DNA of 64,000 nt from Nocardioidaceae bacterium (GCA_030655315.1 JAURVT010000043.1:62001-126000), one strand, 5' to 3'; counted from the first letter of the stretch, positions 33,021 to 42,490 are shown. Notes: generated by a model from the letters alone, not told the origin. Numbers and translations are program-made.

Positions 33021-35564
33021 GTGGACACCTCGCAGGGCCACGTCCGGGTGCGGGGGGCGCGCGAGCACAACCTGCGCGGCGTCGACGTCGATGTCCCGCG
33101 CGACGCGTTCGTCGTCTTCACCGGGGTGTCGGGCTCGGGGAAGTCCTCGCTGGCGTTCGGCACCGTGTACGCGGAGGCGCAGCGCCGCTACTTCGAGTCG
33201 GTGGCGCCCTACGCCCGCCGCCTGCTGCAGCAGACGGGCGCGCCGCAGGTGCAGGAGATCTCCGGGCTGCCCCCCGCGGTCGCGCTGCAGCAGCGACGCG
33301 GCACCGCCACCTCGCGCTCGACGGTGGGCACGCTGACCACGATGTCGAACCTGCTGCGCATCCTGTTCTCGCGGGCGGGCACCTACCCCGACGGCGCCGA
33401 CCACCTGGCCGCCGAGGCCTTCTCGCCCAACACCGTGGCCGGCGCCTGCGAGCGGTGCCACGGGCTCGGCGTGACGCGCGACGTGGCCGAGGACCTCCTC
33501 GTGCCCGACCCGTCGCTGAGCATCCGCGACGGCGCGATCGCTGCCTGGCCCGGCGCGTGGCAGGGCCACAACCTGCGACGGATCGTGACCAACCTCGGCA
33601 TCGACGTCGACGTCGCCTGGTCCGAGCTGCCCGCCGCGGACCGGGAGTGGCTGCTGTTCACCGAGGAGCAGCCGTCGGTGCTCATCCGTCCGCAGGACAA
33701 GGACGGCGGGGGAGGCCGCGACTACCACGGCACGTTCCACAGCGCCCGCGGCCACGTGCAGCACACCCTGGCCAAGACCGGCAGCCAGGCCATGCGCAAG
33801 AAGATGCTGGCCTTCGTCCGCGCGGCCACGTGCCCGGTGTGCGGGGGCAGCGGGCTGCGGCCCGAGGCGGTGGCGGTCACCTACCAGGGCAGCACGATCG
33901 TCGAGCTCAGCGCGATGACCGTGGCCGACCTCGCGGCCGTGCTGGACGACGTCGGACCCGAGGGACGCAGCGAGGCCGCGGCCCGGCTGTCCGACGACCT
34001 CGTGACCCGGCTGCGGGTCCTCGTCGAGCTGGGCCTGGGGTACCTGACGCTCGGCCGCAGCTCCACCACCCTGTCGGCCGGCGAGGCCCACCGGCTGCGC
34101 CTGGCCACCCAGCTGCGGTCGGGGCTGTTCGGCGTGGTCTACGTCCTGGACGAGCCGTCGGCGGGCCTGCACCCTGCCGACGTGGAGCCGCTGCTGACGG
34201 TGCTGGCCGACCTCAAGGCCGCCGGCAACTCGCTGTTCGTGGTCGAGCACGACCTGGACGTGGTGCGACGGGCCGACTGGGTCGTCGACATCGGGCCGGG
34301 CGCGGGCGACCGGGGCGGCGAGGTCCTGTACAGCGGCACGGTGGACGGCCTGGAGGCGGTGGGCGCCTCGCCGACCAGCGACTACCTGTTCGGCCGGCTC
34401 CGGCAGCAGCCGCGCGAGCCGCGGACCCCGTCCGCCTGGGTCCACCTCGACGGCATCACCCGGCACAACCTCGACGACGTGTCGGTACGGCTGCCGGTGG
34501 GGGCGATGACCGCGGTGACCGGGGTCTCCGGCGCCGGGAAGTCCACGCTCGTCACCCAGGTGCTGGCGGGGGCGGTGCGCCGCCGGCTCGGGGTGCACCC
34601 GCCGGCGGCGGAGCCGGACGACGACGAGGCCGACGACGGGTTCGCCGGGGCCCCCGAGGCGGTGCCCGACGGCCCCGCCGACCTCCGCGCCGCCCGCGGG
34701 CTGGAGGTGTTCGACCGGGTCGTCGTGGTCGACCAGCGGGCCATCGGACGCACCCCGCGCTCGAACCTGGCGACCTACACCGGCCTGTTCGACGTCGTCC
34801 GCCGGCTGTTCGCGGCGACGCCGGTGGCCCGGGAGCGCGGGTACGGTGCCGGCCACTTCTCCTTCAACACCCCCGGCGGACGGTGCGAGACGTGCAAGGG
34901 CGAGGGCACCGTCTCGGTGGAGCTGCTCTTCCTGCCCGGCACCGACGCGCCGTGCGGCACCTGCAAGGGCGCTCGCTACGACGCCGCCACCCTCGAGGCG
35001 ACCTACGACGGCCGCAGCATCGCCGACGTGCTCGCGCTGCCCGTCGACGCCGCGGCCGAGCTGTTCGCCGACGTCCCGGCGGCGGCCCGGGTGCTGGCGA
35101 GCCTGCGCGACGTCGGCCTGGGCTACCTGGGCCTTGGACAGCCCGCCACCGAGCTCAGCGGGGGAGAGGCGCAGCGGATCAAGCTGGCCTCGGAGCTGCA
35201 CCGCGTCGCGACCGGGCACACCCTCTACCTGCTGGACGAGCCCACCACCGGCCTGCACCCGGCCGACGCCGCGTCGATCGTCGGCCAGCTGCACCGGCTG
35301 GTCGACTCTGGCCACACCGTCGTCGTCGTGGAGCACGACCTCGACACCATCGCCACGGTCGACTGGGTCGTCGACCTGGGTCCCGGGGGCGGTGACACCG
35401 GCGGCCGGGTCGTCGCCACCGGCACGCCGCGCGAGGTCGCGTCGGCCGGCGTGGGCGCCACCGCGCCCTACCTCGCGCGCCGGCTGGGCGACGTCGGTGC
35501 AGGTCAGGCCAGCGCGATGGTCGCGTCGCGCACGAACTGCGGGTCGGTGAGCGAGTCGCCGTAG
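33021..35564 (+). CDS. UvrA-like ABC ATPase (UvrA2/DrrC type)
   Basis: An 847-aa twin-ATPase of the UvrA family. Walker A motifs are GVSGSGKSS (about residues 34-42) and GVSGAGKST (about 500-508), with zinc-binding cysteine pairs (CERCHG, CPVCGG, CETCKG, CGTCKG). The second signature is canonical LSGGEAQRIKLA, but the first reads LSAGEAHRLRLA. At about 100 residues shorter than housekeeping UvrA it probably lacks the UvrB-binding insertion, as in UvrA2 and drug-resistance DrrC proteins. Role: DNA-adduct or intercalator tolerance, by family only. GTG start after CAGGGAG. Its 3' end overlaps the convergent pucR gene by 61 bp. Confidence 0.88.
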   Translation: MDTSQGHVRVRGAREHNLRGVDVDVPRDAFVVFTGVSGSGKSSLAFGTVYAEAQRRYFESVAPYARRLLQQTGAPQVQEISGLPPAVALQQRRGTATSRSTVGTLTTMSNLLRILFSRAGTYPDGADHLAAEAFSPNTVAGACERCHGLGVTRDVAEDLLVPDPSLSIRDGAIAAWPGAWQGHNLRRIVTNLGIDVDVAWSELPAADREWLLFTEEQPSVLIRPQDKDGGGGRDYHGTFHSARGHVQHTLAKTGSQAMRKKMLAFVRAATCPVCGGSGLRPEAVAVTYQGSTIVELSAMTVADLAAVLDDVGPEGRSEAAARLSDDLVTRLRVLVELGLGYLTLGRSSTTLSAGEAHRLRLATQLRSGLFGVVYVLDEPSAGLHPADVEPLLTVLADLKAAGNSLFVVEHDLDVVRRADWVVDIGPGAGDRGGEVLYSGTVDGLEAVGASPTSDYLFGRLRQQPREPRTPSAWVHLDGITRHNLDDVSVRLPVGAMTAVTGVSGAGKSTLVTQVLAGAVRRRLGVHPPAAEPDDDEADDGFAGAPEAVPDGPADLRAARGLEVFDRVVVVDQRAIGRTPRSNLATYTGLFDVVRRLFAATPVARERGYGAGHFSFNTPGGRCETCKGEGTVSVELLFLPGTDAPCGTCKGARYDAATLEATYDGRSIADVLALPVDAAAELFADVPAAARVLASLRDVGLGYLGLGQPATELSGGEAQRIKLASELHRVATGHTLYLLDEPTTGLHPADAASIVGQLHRLVDSGHTVVVVEHDLDTIATVDWVVDLGPGGGDTGGRVVATGTPREVASAGVGATAPYLARRLGDVGAGQASAMVASRTNCGSVSESP

Positions 35565-36688
35565 ACCTCGCGCAGCTGGCCCACGCGGTAGCGGACGGTC
35601 TGGGGGTGCACGAACAGCGCCTGGGCGACGTCCTCGCGGCGTCCGTGGTGCAGCAGCCAGGCGAGCAGGGTGGCGGTGAGCTTCTCCTGCGAGCCCGGGC
35701 TCAGGTCGGCGAGGGGGGCGAGCACCCGGGCCCGCAGGTCCGCCCGGGCGTCGGGGTCCGCGCCGACCACGAGATCGGCCAGGTGGACGTCGGTGTCGCC
35801 GGTCAGCGCGAGTCGGTGGGCGTGGAGCGCCCGCTGGTAGGACTGGCTCGCCTGCGCCCAGGGCCGGGCCGGTCCGACGACGCCGTTCGCGTCCGTCGCC
35901 ACCCGCACGAGGACGCGTCGCTCCCGGCCGAGCCCGGTGGGGACCAGCAGCACCGACGACCCCGCCTCGAGGGTCAGGGCGGCCGTGTCCTCGGGGAGGT
36001 ACAGGGTGCGGGGGTCGAGCAGGCGGCGCATCGAGCGGACCTTGGCGTCGGGGACGACGACGGCGGTCAGATGCTCGGGCGGGTCCCAGCCGGCGCGGTC
36101 GGCGGCCGAGACCAGCTCGGTCTCCGGCGCGCCGTCGAGGATGCGGGTGGCGAGCCGGTCGAGCCGCTGCTGCCGCAGGCGGCCGGACGTGGCCAGCTCG
36201 TCGGCGTGGCCGCTGACGCTGGCGTCGGACAGGCCGTCGATGAAGGTGAAGACCAGCTCGGCGAGCCGGGCGATGGTGGTGGCGTCGAGCCCGCTGGCGA
36301 CGGCCGCCGCGCTCATCTCCCGCCACGCCACCCGGGCCCCGACCCGGTAGGCCTGCGCGAGCGCGTCCATGCTCCGACCGCTGCGGACCTCGCCGCGTCC
36401 GAGCGCGTACGCCGCCTCCATCACCGCCTCGATCTGGTCGCCGGCGTCGATGCCCTCCTGCCGGGCGGCGAGGTCGAGGAACCCGTCCAGCGCCACGGTG
36501 ACCGCGGTCTCGATGGTGCGACCCATCCGGCCCCGGAACGGGTCGCGGTAGCTGGGGACCTCGCTGATGACCGCCGTGACGGTCTTCTCGGCGACCCCGG
36601 CCATGCCCGCCCGCATCTGCCGGACGACGACCGGCGGCAGCCGCAGGGCCGCCTCGTCGCCCTGGACGGCGTCCACGTCGATCGCCAT
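35504..36688 (-). CDS. PucR/CdaR-family transcriptional regulator
   Basis: A 394-aa regulator with a C-terminal helix-turn-helix of the PucR type (GRREDVAQALFVHPQTVRYRVGQLREVYG, residues about 355-383), a central GGDEF-like degenerate domain and an N-terminal sensory region. AAAGGAGCACC directly before the ATG fixes the start. It is divergent from the reductase-desaturase operon and shares a perfect palindrome with it, so it most likely controls desaturase expression and its own gene. The signal is unknown. Confidence 0.88.
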   Translation of the reverse strand: MAIDVDAVQGDEAALRLPPVVVRQMRAGMAGVAEKTVTAVISEVPSYRDPFRGRMGRTIETAVTVALDGFLDLAARQEGIDAGDQIEAVMEAAYALGRGEVRSGRSMDALAQAYRVGARVAWREMSAAAVASGLDATTIARLAELVFTFIDGLSDASVSGHADELATSGRLRQQRLDRLATRILDGAPETELVSAADRAGWDPPEHLTAVVVPDAKVRSMRRLLDPRTLYLPEDTAALTLEAGSSVLLVPTGLGRERRVLVRVATDANGVVGPARPWAQASQSYQRALHAHRLALTGDTDVHLADLVVGADPDARADLRARVLAPLADLSPGSQEKLTATLLAWLLHHGRREDVAQALFVHPQTVRYRVGQLREVYGDSLTDPQFVRDATIALA

Positions 36689-36696
36689 GGGTGCTC

Positions 36697-36717
36697 CTTT
36701 GTTCGCAGAGAACAAAG
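36697..36717. promoter_or_regulatory. Perfect 21-bp operator palindrome
   Basis: CTTTGTTC-N5-GAACAAAG, two perfect 8-base arms, lies 8 bases before the pucR start and overlaps its ribosome binding site, 64 bases before the reductase ATG. It is the obvious candidate site for the divergent PucR-type regulator. It is markedly AT-rich compared with its surroundings. Confidence 0.65.
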
Positions 36718-36780
36718 AGTACGCCCAGATTCACGTTCACCGGCCATGAAATTGACCCCGCGAGCGACGAGGATAGGACC

Positions 36781-37911
36781 ATGACCGACATCCTGGAGCG
36801 ACCGACCGGTGGGCTCTCGCTGCGCCACCGGCTCTCGCGACTGGCCGAGGCGGCGACCACGCCTCTCCTGCCGTCCGACTACCTCGACCTGGCGGCGCCG
36901 CTGCGCTCCGGTGCCGACCTGCGCGCCCGGATCGTCGCCGTCGAGCCCGAGACCCGTGACGCCGCCACCATCGTGCTCAAGCCCGGCGCCGACTGGGCGG
37001 GCCACGTGCCCGGCCAGTACGTCCGCATCGGCATCGACGTCGACGGCGTCCGCGAGTGGCGCGCCTACTCGCTGACCCACGGCCCGCGACCCGACGGCCT
37101 GATCTCGATCACCGTCAAGGCCGTGCCCGGCGGCAAGGTGAGCAACCACCTGGTGCACGAGGCACGTCCGCGCACGCTGGTCCACCTCGAGCAGGCCGCC
37201 GGCGACTTCGTGCTGGACCCCGCGGCCTCCAAGCTGCTTTTCGTCACCGCGGGATCGGGCGTCACCCCGGTGATCGGGATGCTCCGCAACCTGTTCCCGG
37301 TCACTGACTCCGGCGTCGTCGACCTCCCGCGGAGCAGCCACCTCGACATCGTCGTGGTGCACGTGGCGCCCACCGAGCCCGACTCGATCTTCCTCGCCAA
37401 CCTCCGTGAGCTCGACACCCACGGCGCCATCACGCTGGTGCCGCGCTACGACGACGAGCACGGCGTCCTCGACGTCGCCGAGCTCGCCGAGCTCGTGCCC
37501 GACCTGGCCGACCGGACCACCTACGCCTGCGGCCCCGGTGGTCTGCTCGACGCGCTCACCGCGCACCACCAGGCCGCGGGCCTCGACCTGTTCACCGAGC
37601 AGTTCCGGGCCGGCTTCGTCGAGGCCGGCGACGGCGGCACCATCGCGTTCGACGACGGCTCCGTGCTCGTCGCCGACGGCGCCACCCCCATCCTCGACGT
37701 CGGCGAGGCGGGCGGCCGGCTGATGCCGAGCGGGTGCCGCATGGGCGTCTGCTTCGGCTGCGTGCTGCCGCTGAGGGAGGGATCCGTCCGCGACCTGCGC
37801 AACGGAGCCATCACCTCGGTCGACCCGATCTCCTCCGCCCACGGCGGAGTGCCCATCCAGACCTGCATCAACGCCGCTGCCGGCGCCTGTCACCTAGGAG
37901 ACAAGTCATGA
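36781..37911 (+). CDS. Ferredoxin reductase for fatty-acid desaturase
   Basis: A 376-aa NAD(P)H-dependent electron-transfer protein: FAD domain (PGQYVRIGIDVDGVREWRAYSL, residues about 78-99), NAD domain (LLFVTAGSGVTPVIGMLRNL, about 152-171; TYACGPGGLLDAL) and a C-terminal plant-type [2Fe-2S] ferredoxin with Cys319, Cys324, Cys327 and Cys362. This all-in-one layout matches the oxidoreductase partner of mycobacterial DesA3-type desaturases. The stop overlaps the desaturase start. ATG at 36781 is preceded by GAGGATAGG. Confidence 0.92.
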   Translation: MTDILERPTGGLSLRHRLSRLAEAATTPLLPSDYLDLAAPLRSGADLRARIVAVEPETRDAATIVLKPGADWAGHVPGQYVRIGIDVDGVREWRAYSLTHGPRPDGLISITVKAVPGGKVSNHLVHEARPRTLVHLEQAAGDFVLDPAASKLLFVTAGSGVTPVIGMLRNLFPVTDSGVVDLPRSSHLDIVVVHVAPTEPDSIFLANLRELDTHGAITLVPRYDDEHGVLDVAELAELVPDLADRTTYACGPGGLLDALTAHHQAAGLDLFTEQFRAGFVEAGDGGTIAFDDGSVLVADGATPILDVGEAGGRLMPSGCRMGVCFGCVLPLREGSVRDLRNGAITSVDPISSAHGGVPIQTCINAAAGACHLGDKS

Positions 37912-39146
37912 CCACGATCCAGCAGAAGGCCGACAACCCGATCGCGCACCTCAGCGCCGACGACATCGAGACCCTCGGACGTGAGCTCGACGCGATCCGC
38001 CAGGAGGTCATCGACACCCGTGGCGCCGACGACGCGGCGTACATCCGCAGGATCATCAGGACCCAGCGCGGCCTCGAGGCCGGCAGCCGTGCGCTGCTGC
38101 TCTTCTCGATCCTCCCGCCGGCGTGGATCGCGGGCACCGCGGGCCTGAGCATCGCCAAGATCCTCGAGAACATGGAGATCGGGCACAACGTCATGCACGG
38201 CCAGTGGGACTGGATGCGCGACCCGAAGATCCACTCGACCAGCTGGGAGTGGGACAACGCCAGCCCCGCCGACCAGTGGAAGCACGGCCACAACGAGCTG
38301 CACCACACGTACACGAACGTCGTCGGCAAGGACAACGACCTCGGCTACGGCATCATGCGCGTCGACGAGGACCAGCGCTGGCAGCCGTTCTACCTCGCGC
38401 AGCCGGTGTGGAACTTCGTCAACGCCTGCTTCTTCGAGTACGGGATCGCGGCCTACGACCTCGAGCTGGCCAAAAACCTGGCCACGCCCAAGGCCCAGCG
38501 CCCCGCCGACTTCAAGGCCCGCGTCAAGCAGACCCTGACCAAGATCCGTCACCAGGCCACCAAGGACTACGTGGTCCACCCGGCGTTGTCGATCCCCACC
38601 GGCTCGTTCGTGCCCACGCTCGCCGCCAACTTCACCGCCAACCTCGTGCGCAACCTGTGGACGCACTCGGTGATCATGTGCGGCCACTTCCCCGAGGGCG
38701 TCGAGACCTTCGAGAAGACCTCGATCGACGGCGAGACCCGCGGCGACTGGTACCTGCGCCAGATGCTCGGCTCGGCCAACATCTCCGGCAGCCCCCTCAT
38801 GCACCTGATGACGGGCAACCTGAGCTTCCAGATCGAGCACCACCTGTTCCCCGACCTGCCGAGCAACCGGTACGCCGAGATCGCCCCGAAGGTGCAGGCG
38901 CTGTTCGACAAGTACGAGCTGACCTACGTCTCGGCGCCGCTGCCCAAGCAGGTCTACTCCGCGTGGCACAAGATCGTGCGGCTCTCGCTGCCGAACCACT
39001 GGCTCGCCGAGACCACTGCCAAGAACGCGCCGTCGCAGCTGGCCAAGCTCTACAAGATGACCACCGGCGGCAAGAAGGTCCGCCGCACCATCGAGATGCG
39101 CGACCAGCGCGAGCGTCGCGACGTGGCCGAGGCCCAGGCCGCCTAG
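37908..39146 (+). CDS. Membrane fatty-acid (acyl-CoA) desaturase
   Basis: A 412-aa di-iron desaturase. Three histidine boxes are intact: HNVMH (starting at His93), HNELHH (starting at His128) and QIEHH (His311, His312). Hydrophobic stretches before box 1 and around residues 225-255 anchor it in the membrane. It introduces a double bond into long-chain acyl groups using electrons from the upstream reductase, adjusting membrane fluidity or mycolate-type lipid precursors. The strong downstream hairpin ends the operon. AGGAG precedes the ATG. Confidence 0.94.
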   Translation: MTTIQQKADNPIAHLSADDIETLGRELDAIRQEVIDTRGADDAAYIRRIIRTQRGLEAGSRALLLFSILPPAWIAGTAGLSIAKILENMEIGHNVMHGQWDWMRDPKIHSTSWEWDNASPADQWKHGHNELHHTYTNVVGKDNDLGYGIMRVDEDQRWQPFYLAQPVWNFVNACFFEYGIAAYDLELAKNLATPKAQRPADFKARVKQTLTKIRHQATKDYVVHPALSIPTGSFVPTLAANFTANLVRNLWTHSVIMCGHFPEGVETFEKTSIDGETRGDWYLRQMLGSANISGSPLMHLMTGNLSFQIEHHLFPDLPSNRYAEIAPKVQALFDKYELTYVSAPLPKQVYSAWHKIVRLSLPNHWLAETTAKNAPSQLAKLYKMTTGGKKVRRTIEMRDQRERRDVAEAQAA

Positions 39147-39154
39147 CGTCCGAC

Positions 39155-39200
39155 GACACCCCGGACCGTCCCTCCCGCGAGGTCGACGGTCCGGGGTGTC
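39155..39200 (+). terminator. Strong hairpin terminator after the desaturase gene
   Basis: A perfect 16-bp stem (39155-39170 with 39185-39200, starting GACACCCCGGACC) with a 14-base loop begins 9 bases after the stop codon. No T-run. Confidence 0.85.
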
Positions 39201-39318
39201 CGTGCGTGCACGACCCGTCGGAGCCGGTCTCACCGCCACGCCCGGGAGACCGCGTGGTGGCCCAGCCCGGACCGGTCGCCGATCGGTGCCGCACCGTGAC
39301 GTCGCGGAAGATCGGACG

Positions 39319-40506
39319 ATGGCCCGATCGCGCACGCTCGTCCTGGTCCTCGCCGGTGGTGCAGGTGGTCGTCTCGGCCTGCTGACGCGCGATCGAGCCA
39401 AGCCGGCGGTGCCGTTCGCCGGCTCCCACCGGCTGATCGACTTCCCCCTGTCGAACGCGCGCAACTCCGGCGTCGACGACGTCTGGGTCGCCCAGCAGCA
39501 CGATCCCGCCTCGCTGACCCACCACCTGTCCAACGGCAGGCCGTGGGACCTGGACCGGACCGGCGGTGGGCTGCGGATCATCCAGCCGGCGCTCGGCGAG
39601 GACGTCCGCTCGGGGTTCCACCAGGGGACGGCCGACGCCCTGTGGCGCACCGGCCCCCTGATCCGTCAGGCCGACCCGGAGGTGCTCGTGGTCGTCAGCT
39701 CGGACGCCGTCTACGCGCTCGACTACGAGGAGCTCGCCGCGGACCACGCGGCGTCCGGTGCCGCGGTCACCATCGTGACGACGCGGGTCGATCCCGACGA
39801 CGCCGGACGGTACGGGGTCGTGCAGGCCGAGGACGGACGGGTGCTCGACTACGCCTACAAGCCCGAGGACCCGCAGGGCGACCTCGTCGCCAACGAGGTG
39901 TTCGCGTTCAGCCCGACCAGGGTGCTCGACGAGATGGACCGCATCGCCGAGGAGCGCGACCCGGACGACGGGCTGGACGACCTGGGCGACGACCTGCTCC
40001 CGCGGCTGGTGGCGGACGGGCTGGCCCGCGAACGACGTCTGGAGTCGTACTGGCGCGACGTGGGCACCGTCGAGTCGTACTGGCAGGCCCACCAGGACCT
40101 GCTCGCGGACCCGCCCCCGATCGACCTCGACGACCCCGCCTGGCCCATCGCGTCCCGCGGCGACGGCGCCCGGCTCCCGGCCCGGCTGGGCCCGTCGGCG
40201 CACGTCGTCCGATCGATGGTCGGTGCCGGCGCGGTCGTCGACGGCCGGGTGACCGGAAGCGTCCTCGGGCCGCGGTCCCGCGTCGACGACGGCGCCGAGG
40301 TCGTCGACTCGGTGCTGCTGCCCGGCGTCCACGTCCGCTCCGGTGCTCGGGTCGTGCGGTCGGTCCTGGACGACGGCGTGGTCGTCGGCCGCGACGCTCG
40401 CGTCGGGGGACCCGAGGCGGTGACGCTCGTCGGTGGGGCAGCCGAGCTGGCAGCGGGCTCGACCGTCGCGGCAGGTGAGCAGCACCCGCCGGAGGACGAG
40501 GACTAG
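39319..40506 (+). CDS. GlgC-like nucleotidyltransferase
   Basis: A 395-aa protein of the ADP-glucose pyrophosphorylase family: nucleotide-binding LAGGAGGRLGLLTRDRAKPAVPFAG (residues about 11-35), FHQGTADALWR (about 104-114), a central YWRDVGTVESYWQAHQDLL, and a C-terminal left-handed-helix region with repeated V-V-D-S-V-L patterns. It would make ADP-glucose from glucose-1-phosphate and ATP. Sequence between motifs is divergent and no glycogen or trehalose genes adjoin, so it may be a second, specialised GlgC. The upstream ATG at 39319 is preferred over an earlier GTG. Confidence 0.82.
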   Translation: MARSRTLVLVLAGGAGGRLGLLTRDRAKPAVPFAGSHRLIDFPLSNARNSGVDDVWVAQQHDPASLTHHLSNGRPWDLDRTGGGLRIIQPALGEDVRSGFHQGTADALWRTGPLIRQADPEVLVVVSSDAVYALDYEELAADHAASGAAVTIVTTRVDPDDAGRYGVVQAEDGRVLDYAYKPEDPQGDLVANEVFAFSPTRVLDEMDRIAEERDPDDGLDDLGDDLLPRLVADGLARERRLESYWRDVGTVESYWQAHQDLLADPPPIDLDDPAWPIASRGDGARLPARLGPSAHVVRSMVGAGAVVDGRVTGSVLGPRSRVDDGAEVVDSVLLPGVHVRSGARVVRSVLDDGVVVGRDARVGGPEAVTLVGGAAELAAGSTVAAGEQHPPEDED

Positions 40507-40597
40507 CGGCGCACGACGGCACCGGTTCCCGGTGGCCGGGTGCGGGCTCGGGCCCGGCGGACCGCGCTCGCGCCGAGGGTGAGTCAGACTACTGGCC

Positions 40598-41578
40598 ATG
40601 AGCGATGCCGCGATCCTCGCCGAGAACCTCGTCAAGACCTTCAAGGGAGACGTACGGGCCCTCGAGGGGGTGTCGCTGAGCGTCGAGTCCGGCACGGTGC
40701 TGGGCCTGCTCGGGCCCAACGGAGCGGGCAAGACGACCACCGTCAACGTGCTGACCACGCTGCTGCGTCCCGACTCCGGCCGGGCGCGGGTGGCCGGCGT
40801 CGACGTCCTGGCGGACCCGGCCGAGGCGCGCCGCCGGATCGGGCTGGCCGGTCAGTACGCCGCCGTCGACGAGAAGCTCACCGGGCGGGAGAACCTCATG
40901 CTGGTGGCCCGTCTCAACCATCTCTCGGGCGCCGAGTCCCGCAGCCGGGCCACCGCCCTGCTGGAGCAGTTCGGTCTGACCGACGCCGGCGGGCGCACCG
41001 CGACGACGTACTCGGGAGGCATGCGGCGGCGCCTGGACCTCGCGGCCGCGCTGGTCGCCCGTCCGCCGGTGCTCTTCCTCGACGAGCCGACGACCGGTCT
41101 CGACCCGCGCAGCCGCATCGACCTGTGGGCCGTCATCGAGGACCTCGTGCGCGAGGGCGTGACCGTGCTGCTGACGACGCAGTACCTCGAGGAGGCCGAC
41201 CGGCTGGCCGACCGGATCTCGCTGGTGGACCACGGCCGGGTCATCGCCGACGGCACCGCGGCCGAGCTCAAGGCACGCCACGGCGGGGCGGTGGTCGAGG
41301 TCCGCCTCGAGGACTCCGCCGACGCCGGGTCGGTGGCGGGGCTGCTGACCGACGTGGGCGAGGGCCCGCCCACCGTCGACGGAGACCTGGTGCGGGTCCC
41401 GGCCAGCGCCGGCACCCGGGTCCTGGCCGAGGTGGTGCGTCGCCTCGACGATCACCAGGTCGCCGCCCGCGGGATGGCCCTGCGCGAACCCAGCCTCGAC
41501 GACGTCTTCCTCTCCCTCACGGGCCGGCCACCCGAGGCCGACCCGGACGACACCGACCCGAAGGAGACCGGACGATGA
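40598..41578 (+). CDS. ABC exporter ATP-binding protein (DrrA-type)
   Basis: A 326-aa ATPase of the daunorubicin-resistance type. Walker A GPNGAGKTT (about residues 43-51), signature YSGGMRRRLDLAAAL (about 139-153), Walker B VLFLDEPTTGLDPRSR and a C-terminal regulatory domain ending REPSLDDVFLSLTG. It drives export of a hydrophobic compound with the permease that follows (4-base overlap). The start has no ribosome site; CAGACT lies 7 bases upstream, suggesting a leaderless message. Confidence 0.92.
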   Translation: MSDAAILAENLVKTFKGDVRALEGVSLSVESGTVLGLLGPNGAGKTTTVNVLTTLLRPDSGRARVAGVDVLADPAEARRRIGLAGQYAAVDEKLTGRENLMLVARLNHLSGAESRSRATALLEQFGLTDAGGRTATTYSGGMRRRLDLAAALVARPPVLFLDEPTTGLDPRSRIDLWAVIEDLVREGVTVLLTTQYLEEADRLADRISLVDHGRVIADGTAAELKARHGGAVVEVRLEDSADAGSVAGLLTDVGEGPPTVDGDLVRVPASAGTRVLAEVVRRLDDHQVAARGMALREPSLDDVFLSLTGRPPEADPDDTDPKETGR

Positions 41579-42417
41579 GCGACACCGCGGCACGTCAGCC
41601 CATGTCCAGCGCCCTCGTCTGGGCGGTGCGCGACACCCTGGCCATGGCCGGGCGCAACCTGCGCCGGCTGTCGCGCCAGCCCGAGCAGGTCGTGTTCAAC
41701 GTGGTCTCGCCGATCATGTTCACGCTGCTCTTCCGCTACGTCTTCGGTGGCGCGATCGGCGGTCTGCAGGGGCTCAACTACGTCAACTACCTGGTCCCGG
41801 GCATCGCGGTGCAGACGGTGCTGTTCTCCGCGGGCGTCACCGGCTTCGCGCTCGCCGACGACATGCAGAAGGGCTTCGTCGACCGGTTGCGCTCGCTGCC
41901 CATGTCGCGCAGCGCGGTCTTCGGGGGCCGCGTGGTCGCCGACACCGTCAACAACGCGTTCGGCCTCCTGGTGCTGGTGGCCACGGGGTACGCCGTCGGC
42001 TTCCGGCCCGCCAGCCTCGCCGGGCTCGTGGCCGCGCTGCTGCTCCTGCTGCTCTTCGCCCTGGCGGTCAGCCTGGGCTACGCCCTGATCGGGCTGGTGG
42101 TGCGCAGCCCGGAGGCCGTCAACGCGGCGACGTTCCCGATCATCTTCCCGCTCACCTTCGCCTCTTCGGCGTTCGTGCCCGTCGCGACGATGCCCGGCTG
42201 GCTGCAGGGGTTCGCGACCCACCAACCGGTCAGCGTGGTCATCAACGCCGCCCGCTCGCTCATCCTCGGCGACACGGCCACGGCCGACCAGCGCGCCCTG
42301 CTGCTGAGCGGCGCCGACACGCTGTCGCTGGTGCTGCAGTCCCTGGCGTGGAGCGCGGGGATCGGGCTCCTGTTCGGGCTGCTCTGCACCCGGACCTACC
42401 GCAACCTCGGCCGGTGA
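41575..42417 (+). CDS. ABC exporter permease (DrrB-type)
   Basis: A 280-aa ABC-2-type permease with about six membrane helices and the conserved ABC-2 region (NYLVPGIAVQTVLFSAGVTGFALADDMQKGFVDRLRSLPMSRSAVFGGRVVAD, about residues 70-122). AAGGAG (41561-41566) precedes the ATG. It pairs with the DrrA-type ATPase; the exported compound is unknown. Confidence 0.92.
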   Translation: MSDTAARQPMSSALVWAVRDTLAMAGRNLRRLSRQPEQVVFNVVSPIMFTLLFRYVFGGAIGGLQGLNYVNYLVPGIAVQTVLFSAGVTGFALADDMQKGFVDRLRSLPMSRSAVFGGRVVADTVNNAFGLLVLVATGYAVGFRPASLAGLVAALLLLLLFALAVSLGYALIGLVVRSPEAVNAATFPIIFPLTFASSAFVPVATMPGWLQGFATHQPVSVVINAARSLILGDTATADQRALLLSGADTLSLVLQSLAWSAGIGLLFGLLCTRTYRNLGR

Positions 42418-42420
42418 CGC

Positions 42421-42446
42421 CCGTCCGAGCGTCCGCCGACGGACGG
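42421..42446 (+). terminator. Weak hairpin after the exporter operon
   Basis: CCGTCCG (42421-42427) pairs with CGGACGG (42440-42446), 12-base loop, 4 bases after the permease stop. A possible terminator without T-run. Confidence 0.35.
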
Positions 42447-42490
42447 CCAGGAGGGCTGCCTCGCGAGCGCCCGGCCCCTGGGGTCGCGAG

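Noticed and set aside
32736-36860. A 1374-codon minus-strand open frame
   Set aside because: It shadows the UvrA-like gene, and its rightmost part lies over pucR out of frame; no domain is recognisable.
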